The translations under genes were made by a program, and so were the position numbers. From Bacillota bacterium (GTDB lineage: Bacteria; Bacillota; Clostridia; Christensenellales; CAG-138), in assembly GCA_023435025.1 (NCBI GenBank), contig JAEYSE010000128.1:1-47284 (forward strand): DNA of 47,284 nucleotides. Reading direction: 5' to 3'. The notes under the pieces were generated by a model. That model searched no databases. It worked only from the letters and a program-made list of their open reading frames with translations, and was not told where the DNA came from. Positions 23,118-30,086 of this stretch are shown here, in pieces (position 1 is the first letter of the stretch; the number at the start of each line of letters is the position of its first letter).

Positions 23118-24152
23118 ATGGAACAGGATATCAAACTTACCAAGCTCTCAAAGTGCGCGGGCTGCGGCGCGAAAGTGGGCGCCGGCGTGCTTTCACAGCT
23201 ATTAGAAGGCATTCAGGTACTTCGCGACCCCAACCTGATCGTGGGGTTCGACAAAAGCGACGACGCTTCCGTATATAAGGTCAGCGACACGCTCGCCATT
23301 GTGCAGACGGTGGATTTTTTCCCACCCATAGAGGACGATCCGTACCTGTTCGGGCAGATCGCGGCAACAAACGCGCTTTCGGATATTTATGCCATGGGCG
23401 CGGAACCGAAGCTTGCGTTAAACATCCTCTGTATCCCGGAGGATATGCCCAAAGACGCCGTGCACCAGCTGCTGCGTGGCGGGTACGACAAAGCGTATGA
23501 GGCGGGAGCCATCATTACGGGAGGCCACAGCATACTGGATGACGAACCCAAGTACGGCCTGGCCGTAACCGGCTTCATCCACCCGGACAAAGTGCTGACC
23601 AACAGTGGGGCAAAGCAAGGCGATGTGCTGCTCTTTACAAAGCCGCTTGGCATCGGCATACTCACCACCGCAATTAAGGCCGGGCTTGCAAGCGAAGAAA
23701 GCCAGGCGCTTGCGCGCACGCTTATGACCACGCTGAACAAAGCCGCGCGGGACGCGATGGTCAAATACCGCGTTCACGCCTGCACGGATGTGACAGGCTT
23801 TGGCATGCTGGGGCATTTGTATGAAATGGCGCAGGGCTCGGATGCCAGCGTGGAGCTGTATACCAATGAAATCAGCATTATCCCGGAGGCCCTGGAGTTT
23901 GCAAGACAAGGTATCCTGCCCGGGGGCATGTACCGGAACCGCACGTTTGCGCAGTCTGCCGTAGAAGAAGGGGACGTGCCGCTTGCGGTACAGGATGTAT
24001 TATACGACCCGCAGACGGCGGGCGGTCTTTTAATGGCGGTGCACCCGGAGGATGCGGATGCGCTGTTTGAAGAGTTGAAAGCAGCCGTTCCTGCCGCACA
24101 ACGGGTAGGCGTGGTAATGGCTGCAAGAGAGAAGCGTATTTATTTGAAGTAA
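23118..24152 (+). CDS. selD: Selenophosphate synthase
   Basis: SelD makes selenophosphate from selenide and ATP, the activated selenium donor. The 344-residue product carries the N-terminal active-site loop KCAGCGAK: Cys16 aligns with the catalytic Cys17 of Escherichia coli SelD and Lys19 with Lys20, so this enzyme uses Cys rather than selenocysteine. AIR-synthase-like motifs follow: GFDKSDDASVYKV, TVDFFPP, GGHSILDDEPKYGL and TDVTGFGMLGHL. ATG 23118 follows GGGGGA; longer in-frame starts upstream lie within yqeB. It ends the operon. No selA, selB or tRNA-Sec is present nearby, consistent with (but not proof of) an orphan SelD serving molybdenum hydroxylases. Confidence 0.93.
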   Translation: MEQDIKLTKLSKCAGCGAKVGAGVLSQLLEGIQVLRDPNLIVGFDKSDDASVYKVSDTLAIVQTVDFFPPIEDDPYLFGQIAATNALSDIYAMGAEPKLALNILCIPEDMPKDAVHQLLRGGYDKAYEAGAIITGGHSILDDEPKYGLAVTGFIHPDKVLTNSGAKQGDVLLFTKPLGIGILTTAIKAGLASEESQALARTLMTTLNKAARDAMVKYRVHACTDVTGFGMLGHLYEMAQGSDASVELYTNEISIIPEALEFARQGILPGGMYRNRTFAQSAVEEGDVPLAVQDVLYDPQTAGGLLMAVHPEDADALFEELKAAVPAAQRVGVVMAAREKRIYLK

Positions 24153-24197
24153 TAGGTAAGCGCACGCGTTTTATAATCGATAATGATGATTTTCTTT

Positions 24198-24226
24198 GGT
24201 GCTTTTCTTTTCTACAGAAAGGCACC
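24198..24226. terminator. Hairpin between convergent selD and desulfurase genes
   Basis: GGTGC (24198-24202) pairs with GCACC (24222-24226), extended by TTTTCT with AGAAAG. A T-rich stretch follows on the plus strand. It is less perfect than the other terminators listed here. Confidence 0.55.
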
Positions 24227-24230
24227 GTTC

Positions 24231-25382
24231 TTATTCTTCAACCAGATTCCCCAATGCTTCTATGGCTGCATCAATCTCCCCCTCCGTCGTCGCCCACCCG
24301 AATGAGAACCGTACCGTCCCCTGCGGAAACGTGCCAAGCGCATTGTGCGCGCCGGGCGCGCAATGCAGCCCGCAGCGGGTGAGGATGCCATACTCCCGCT
24401 CCAGCGCGAATGCGATTTCAGCGTTATCACGGTCGACAAAATCCAGCGATACGACTCCCACGCGCTCCTCAGGCAAAAGTGGCCCAAGAATACGTACGCC
24501 GGAGAGTGTCTTTATGCCGTTCAGGAAACGCTCTGTAAGCGCGCTTTCCTGCCCGCACAACGCCTGTACGCCTTTTTCCTCAATAAAGGCAAGCGCCGCT
24601 TCCCATCCGTAAATGCCGGGGATGTTGGGCGTACCGCTTTCCAGACGGTCGGGCAATATGGGCGGCAATTCCTCGCTGTCCGAGAAACTGCCCGTGCCAC
24701 CTGCGACAAGCGGCGTCAATTCATTTGCAAACGCGGGGGATAAAAGCAAAGCGCCAATGCCGGAAGGCCCCAAAAGCCCCTTGTGGGCGGGCACGGCAAG
24801 GGCGGATAAACCGAGCTGTTCAAAATGAATGGGATAATGCCCCGCGGTCTGCGCTCCGTCCAGCAGCACAGGCACGCCACGCGCGTTCGCAATATGGCAG
24901 ATGTGTCCCACGGGATTTAACGTTCCGAACACGTTGGACGCGTGTGTGACGGCAACGAGCCGGGTCTCGGGGCGGAACAGCTTTTCAAACGCCTCAATAT
25001 CCATACGCCCGTCGGCGTCGCAGGGGACGCGGTCAAAGCGTACACCCGTTTTTTCGAGCTGCACAAGCGGTCGCATGACGGCGTTGTGCTCAAGTGAGCT
25101 TACGATGCAATGGTCGCCGGGTTTTAAATAGCCTCTGAGCGCCATGTTGATTGCAAAGGTAGCGCCGGGAACGAGAATGCAATGCGTGGGGTCGCCGTGA
25201 CCCAACAGCCTAGACAGCCGTTCCCGCAACGCAAGAGTCACAAATCCGGCGTCCGCCGCCTCCGCATAGACGGAGCGGTTGACGCTTGCCCCCACTTCAT
25301 CAAGATAATAGCTCATCCGCGCACTGACGCCTTCCGGTTTCGGAAAGGAGGTCGCGGCATTGTCCAGATAAATACGCTGCAT
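24231..25382 (-). CDS. Cysteine desulfurase family protein
   Basis: This 383-residue PLP enzyme resembles the cysteine desulfurase/selenocysteine lyase family, removing sulfur or selenium from (seleno)cysteine. It has YLDNAATSFPKPEGV at the N-terminus, SLEHNAVMRPL and THASNVFGTLNPV in the PLP pocket, AHKGLLGPSGIG with the PLP lysine, and CGLHCAPGAH with the reactive cysteine. The subfamily found beside selD-yqeB-yqeC may deliver selenium to SelD or sulfur to the molybdenum site. ATG 25382 follows AAGGG at eight bases; an in-frame TTG seven codons earlier is less likely. It is convergent to selD. Confidence 0.85.
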   Translation of the reverse strand: MQRIYLDNAATSFPKPEGVSARMSYYLDEVGASVNRSVYAEAADAGFVTLALRERLSRLLGHGDPTHCILVPGATFAINMALRGYLKPGDHCIVSSLEHNAVMRPLVQLEKTGVRFDRVPCDADGRMDIEAFEKLFRPETRLVAVTHASNVFGTLNPVGHICHIANARGVPVLLDGAQTAGHYPIHFEQLGLSALAVPAHKGLLGPSGIGALLLSPAFANELTPLVAGGTGSFSDSEELPPILPDRLESGTPNIPGIYGWEAALAFIEEKGVQALCGQESALTERFLNGIKTLSGVRILGPLLPEERVGVVSLDFVDRDNAEIAFALEREYGILTRCGLHCAPGAHNALGTFPQGTVRFSFGWATTEGEIDAAIEALGNLVEE

Positions 25383-25429
25383 AACTAATCCCTTGGCAGG
25401 CAAGCTGCGCGAAAAGCACGTCTACCTGT

Positions 25430-26212
25430 TTATATCTCTGCATTATCCTCTTTATCTTCGTATTGAATTTGAAGCACCTTCTCGCCCTTTTTCCACCCGG
25501 TATAGAATCTCCCCGACTCATGTCTTTTATTAAAAATACGGGAAATCAGTGGAATAAGAAAATAGATGGCAAACCGAAGCGTATACTCTTTCCAAGTTTC
25601 GTATGCAAGCTCCACCAAAAGAAAGTACCCTTGCAAATGGATCGCGTCAATATGAAACCCGCTACTGGCAGAGCCTTTCCAGACCGTATTCTCCGGCGCA
25701 TAGCCTGCCGTAACAAAATACGTACCAAAGAAACCGTCCTCTATTATGTCACGATAGAAGTGGTCCGGGTTGCCGTCTTGGGGAATGGTCTCGGCAAAGG
25801 ACTCTGCCGGCTTCATATTACCGAATATGTTTTTCTCAAAGCGAAATACGCATAGCTCATCACGATCGGCCACCCGGTAAGAACAGAGAAACAGGTGGTT
25901 CAGGTGCATGCTGCCGCTATCCAAAATGCGAAAGCTTCCCTCTTCATAAGAAATGCCCGAATTCCGTACTTCGCGCTCAAGGATTTCGTTGAGACTGCCA
26001 CCATACTTCGCGTCTCGGGAGTTGATATAATACTGCGGGGCGGGCAGGATAAACTCTGCAAGCAATACTGTCAGGAAAAAAACGCATCCCCATAAACCTA
26101 TTATGCTGCATCCAAGCAACCGTATGGTTCGGATGCGATAATGCATAAAGAATACACCTGTCAATAATAAGGCCGCAATAAGCGCTAAATACACCCATAT
26201 TTGCTCAGGCAT
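25430..26212 (-). CDS. Membrane protein of unknown function
   Basis: The 260-residue product is not recognised. It has two hydrophobic N-terminal segments (about 6-24 and 33-56), then a soluble domain of roughly 150 residues containing ILPAPQYYIN, GSMHLNHLFLC and DHFYRDIIEDGFF, and a third hydrophobic segment (about 213-226) followed by a basic tail. That topology suggests an outer loop held between membrane segments. GGGGAG lies about eight bases before ATG 26212. It sits between the desulfurase and gltS on the same strand, with no obvious functional link. Confidence 0.7.
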   Translation of the reverse strand: MPEQIWVYLALIAALLLTGVFFMHYRIRTIRLLGCSIIGLWGCVFFLTVLLAEFILPAPQYYINSRDAKYGGSLNEILEREVRNSGISYEEGSFRILDSGSMHLNHLFLCSYRVADRDELCVFRFEKNIFGNMKPAESFAETIPQDGNPDHFYRDIIEDGFFGTYFVTAGYAPENTVWKGSASSGFHIDAIHLQGYFLLVELAYETWKEYTLRFAIYFLIPLISRIFNKRHESGRFYTGWKKGEKVLQIQYEDKEDNAEI

Positions 26213-26242
26213 TCTATCTCTCCCCGCAAAAAGAGTATGTCC

Positions 26243-27676
26243 TTACTTTACTCCGTTCCGGATTTTGCGCCCAAATATGCTTTTGCGGAACAACAGGACG
26301 TTGATGAATATGAAAAGCACAAGGAGCGCGCCCACCGTGAACCAGGACCAGCCATTGCTCATAGGTGCGATGCCCATCAGCATGAGCATGGGGAAGCCGA
26401 ACACAATCGCCCAGGTCTGCTGGTAAATGAGGTTGCTCGAAGCGGGCGTTTCAAACATTGGGTCGATCTCGCGCAGCAATATCACGCCGGTGCTTGCGGT
26501 GCCGGTGAGCATGCCGTAAAGCGCAAGGAACGATTCATCCGAATACGAGGGAAAGAGTTTTTTGCAGGTATAATCGCACTGCCAGTAGGTGATGAACGCG
26601 CCAACGGCGCAGGTGATGGTAAGCGGGATAACAAATTCTCTGCGGGAAAACGCAGAAAGATCAATCGCGGATATGGAGGCCACCACCATCAGATCGAACA
26701 TCACGCCCGCGATGCGGTTGAGCATGAAGTTGTTCAGGTATTGGCGGTGAACGATGTTTGCCTTTCGTAATCCCTTAAGTATGTTTTTGAGGGCAATCGC
26801 CAGGAAGGAGCCAATGAGGAAGTTAAAGCCCCAAATGAGCGGCTTGACGGTACCCGCGAAGAACCCGCCCAAGGACTCAAGCCCAATGGAGGCGCCCCGC
26901 ATCAACAGGTATGCAGCGATATAAGTCAAAAATACAAAGCCGAACTGCACCGTCAGCTTATCCAGCGATTCCGTCAGGGGGATCTCGCCCTTCTTTGTGA
27001 CCATCTCAGCGGAAAGATCCTCCACCTCGTCGGCGTTTAAAATCTGCTTCTTGATGCGGCCTTTGCGCTTCATGGTATTGAGGTAGATGACGCCGCCGAT
27101 ACCCGAGGAGATAAAGCCCATCGCGGCGACAGTCAGGCCAAAGCTTGCGCCTCCCGTAAATGCCGGGTAGTCCGTAGCGGTTGCGTAAATATTACCCCAG
27201 TTGTAGGCCTGGCCCGGGCCTTGCCCGTATCCCATGGGGAGCAGCAGGCCGGAGGCCGGCCAATTGCCCAGCACGTAGGAAAGCCCCAGCGTGATGGCAA
27301 GACCTACAAGCCCCTGCAGCAAGTATGAAGAAACAACCGTCAGACCGGTGTTGAATATATCCGTCTTGGAGCCCTTGTCCGAGTGCTTTTCGGAAGCTTT
27401 AAGCGCCAACGCAATAAACCCAAGCCCCAAACCGTGGTACGTAAGCGTTTCCATGGTAACCTTATGGAATAAGGGTGCCCCGGTAATGCGTTCATAGATG
27501 GAGCTTGCAATCAAAATCAAAAACCCGCCGATGACTGAGCTCGGAATAAGCGATTGCCGTAAAATCCGGAATGTCCGGCGTAGCATATTTGCAAAGAGCA
27601 TACCTCCCATGAGTATGGCAAGCTCTATCATCAACTCCCATATGCTACTATCCCAGAAATTCATGCCACTTGTCAT
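26243..27676 (-). CDS. gltS: Sodium/glutamate symporter, GltS-like
   Basis: The product (477 residues) looks like the ESS-family glutamate:sodium symporter. It has ten or more membrane segments in two inverted halves, with a glycine-rich reentrant GGASFGLTVAAMGF in the first half and GMLTGTASTGVILLREIDP in the second, and a cytoplasmic loop around residues 215-255. It is longer than E. coli GltS (about 400) because of added N- and C-terminal segments. ATG 27676 has AGGGGG seven bases upstream. Substrate is inferred from the family. Confidence 0.8.
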   Translation of the reverse strand: MTSGMNFWDSSIWELMIELAILMGGMLFANMLRRTFRILRQSLIPSSVIGGFLILIASSIYERITGAPLFHKVTMETLTYHGLGLGFIALALKASEKHSDKGSKTDIFNTGLTVVSSYLLQGLVGLAITLGLSYVLGNWPASGLLLPMGYGQGPGQAYNWGNIYATATDYPAFTGGASFGLTVAAMGFISSGIGGVIYLNTMKRKGRIKKQILNADEVEDLSAEMVTKKGEIPLTESLDKLTVQFGFVFLTYIAAYLLMRGASIGLESLGGFFAGTVKPLIWGFNFLIGSFLAIALKNILKGLRKANIVHRQYLNNFMLNRIAGVMFDLMVVASISAIDLSAFSRREFVIPLTITCAVGAFITYWQCDYTCKKLFPSYSDESFLALYGMLTGTASTGVILLREIDPMFETPASSNLIYQQTWAIVFGFPMLMLMGIAPMSNGWSWFTVGALLVLFIFINVLLFRKSIFGRKIRNGVK

Positions 27677-27724
27677 AAAATCCCCCTGGTGTTTGTTTTG
27701 CCGTATCGGAATCCAATTACAACG

Positions 27725-27733
27725 ATTATAGCA
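27725..27733 (-). promoter_or_regulatory. Extended -10 promoter of gltS
   Basis: On the minus strand TGCTATAAT forms an extended -10 about 50 bases before ATG 27676. No good -35 is seen. Confidence 0.5.
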
Positions 27734-27837
27734 CATACAACCAATTCTCAGGTCAAAACCTTGCGCTTTATGTAAAAAACGTGTATTACGAGGTTAAAAT
27801 GTGGCGCTGATCGCGGCAAAAAGCGCATCATATAGGA

Positions 27838-27866
27838 TTGTAGTCTATTTTAATATGTACTATAAT
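27838..27866 (+). promoter_or_regulatory. Promoter of the c-di-GMP signalling pair
   Basis: TTGTAG (27838-27843) and a perfect TATAAT (27861-27866) are exactly 17 bases apart, leaving an 80-base leader to ATG 27951. Confidence 0.7.
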
Positions 27867-27950
27867 TTACACATATGTCTGAAAAGGCAGTTTTTTGCCA
27901 TATTGCGGCATTAGTCGGCCATCACGTAGGCTGAAAATTGGGGTGAATCG

Positions 27951-30086
27951 ATGGTTCGTTCCACCGGCGGCATTTCAGAAAAGAAACATACCATCCGGTG
28001 GATTTTGGCGTTAATTTGCGGCGCCTTGATTTTTGTGGATGCGCTGCTTGGGTCATACCTCATGTTCGGTTCCCCCGGATATGCGACTTCTTCTCTGACT
28101 GTATCGGGTGCGCCCGCTTTGCCAAAAGGTGCTGCATTATGGCTCCTTGCGGCTGTTCCTATCCTTCTCTTTGCGGCGGCTGTGCCGCTGGCCTTATTTC
28201 ATATCCGGAATCGGAATAAAAGCAACTCCCTGCCCGAACAGTTTTTTGCCATGCTGGACCGGGCGCCATATGGCGTGGCCATAGGCACTGATTGGGGAAA
28301 AATCCACTACAAGAACGCGGCGCTTTTTCAGATGCTTGGGTGCACCGCTGAGCAAACGGAAGGCGCGCGGCTTGAAGCATTTTTTTGCCCGGAAGACGTA
28401 GAGAAAGCGAAGGCGCAATTTCGCGCGCTCCGTCAAGGAAAAATCCCCCAATACGGCATGGAGGCAAAGGCAAAAAGATCGGACGGGTCGGGCATCTGGC
28501 TCAAAATTGACTGCTTCTCTCTCCCCTTGGAATTCGGAGAACCGCACCAGTTCTTGTTTATATTGGAGGATATCACAAATTATCAGCAGGCGTGCAAGGC
28601 GCTTACCGAAAGCGAGCGCAGCAAGGCGGTGCTTTTAAGTCATCTCCCCGGCCTTGCCTACCGCTGCGACAATGACCACGATTGGACCATGCGCTTTGTT
28701 TCGGACGGCTGTCTTGCGCTCACCGGCTATTCTCCTTTGGAAATCATAAACAACAACGTGCTTTCCTTTAATCATCTTATCAAACCCATATATAAAGATC
28801 TCTTGCGCAGAGAATGGGACCGCGTGCTTGCACTAAACGAGCCGTTTCGTCACGAGTATGAGATTGTCACAAAGGGCGGGGAAACCAAATGGGTGCTTGA
28901 GACCGGGCAGGGCGTGCTGGATGAAACTGGCGCCATACAGGCGCTGGAGGGCATTATCATTGATATCACAGAGCAAAAAAAGCGCGGCGCGCAAATTCAG
29001 TATATGCACGACCACGACCTTTTGACGGGTCTTCATAACCGCATCTGCTTTGAAGCAGAGAGACGGAAATTGGATGAAAAGCGGCCTTTTCGTCCGTTTG
29101 CCATCATTATTGCCGATATCAACGGGTTAAAGCTCATCAACGACGCGCTGGGCTATTCGCGCGGAGACGAACTGATCAAAACCACCGCTGCGCTTATAAA
29201 ATCCTGTTGCGGCACCCATGCCGTTCTTGCAAGGACAGGTGGGGATGAATTCAGCATATTGCTGCCCGACGCCGAGATGAAGGACGCGGCAATTCTGGTC
29301 AGAGAAATTGCGGAAGCGTTCGATACGTATAATAAAAGCAATTCCACGCTTGGGTATGACATCAGCGTATCCTTCGGATTTTCGATCAAGCAGCAGGAAA
29401 TGGAAAATGTTGAGGAGGTCGCAAGGGCCGCCGCGGAATACCTTAACAGCCGCAAACTCCTTACGCGCAAAAGTTCGCACAATTCCATTCTGACTTACGT
29501 CATGGCAACCATATATGCGCGCAGCCAGGAGACGGAGGCGCACGCAAAGCGGCTTTCAAAGCTTGCAAGATGTGTGGGCTGGCGCATGGGACTTACACAG
29601 AGCAAGCTCGATCAGCTTGAGCTGTTTGCTATGCTGCACGATATCGGGAAAATCGGCGTAGACGATAGCATACTCAACAAACCCGCGCAGCTCACCGGGG
29701 ACGAATGGGTGCATATGCGGCGGCATCCGGAAATCGGCTGCCGGATTGCGACCGCCTCACCGGAATTGAAGCATATCGCGCTTTTGATACTCACGCATCA
29801 TGAACGCTGGGATGGCACTGGATATCCCATGGGTTTGAAGGGCGAGGAGATTCCTCTTCTTTCGCGGATACTCTCGGTGGTGGACGCTTACGACGCCATG
29901 ACGGAAGCGCGCATATACCGCAAGGCCATGCCCAAAGAACAAGCCATAAAAGAACTCAATAAAAACGCCGGAACGCAATTTGACCCTTATATTGCGGCGC
30001 TTTTTATCGATTGTATAAAAGAGGGATTATTACCTGCCTTTGATGAGAGCATGGAACTGGTATACATGAAGGGGACGGGAATATGA
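27951..30086 (+). CDS. Membrane PAS-GGDEF-HD-GYP signalling protein
   Basis: This 711-residue protein has two membrane segments (about 18-40 and 62-84), two PAS modules (about 105-215 and 235-345), a GGDEF domain with an intact RTGGDEF near residues 428-434, and an HD-GYP domain with LHDIGKIG near 561 and HHERWDGTGYP near 616. The GGDEF motif suggests diguanylate cyclase activity and the HD-GYP motif c-di-GMP phosphodiesterase activity, so it could both make and break the messenger. GGGGTGA lies before ATG 27951. Its last four bases overlap the next gene, which has the same output domains. Confidence 0.88.
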   Translation: MVRSTGGISEKKHTIRWILALICGALIFVDALLGSYLMFGSPGYATSSLTVSGAPALPKGAALWLLAAVPILLFAAAVPLALFHIRNRNKSNSLPEQFFAMLDRAPYGVAIGTDWGKIHYKNAALFQMLGCTAEQTEGARLEAFFCPEDVEKAKAQFRALRQGKIPQYGMEAKAKRSDGSGIWLKIDCFSLPLEFGEPHQFLFILEDITNYQQACKALTESERSKAVLLSHLPGLAYRCDNDHDWTMRFVSDGCLALTGYSPLEIINNNVLSFNHLIKPIYKDLLRREWDRVLALNEPFRHEYEIVTKGGETKWVLETGQGVLDETGAIQALEGIIIDITEQKKRGAQIQYMHDHDLLTGLHNRICFEAERRKLDEKRPFRPFAIIIADINGLKLINDALGYSRGDELIKTTAALIKSCCGTHAVLARTGGDEFSILLPDAEMKDAAILVREIAEAFDTYNKSNSTLGYDISVSFGFSIKQQEMENVEEVARAAAEYLNSRKLLTRKSSHNSILTYVMATIYARSQETEAHAKRLSKLARCVGWRMGLTQSKLDQLELFAMLHDIGKIGVDDSILNKPAQLTGDEWVHMRRHPEIGCRIATASPELKHIALLILTHHERWDGTGYPMGLKGEEIPLLSRILSVVDAYDAMTEARIYRKAMPKEQAIKELNKNAGTQFDPYIAALFIDCIKEGLLPAFDESMELVYMKGTGI

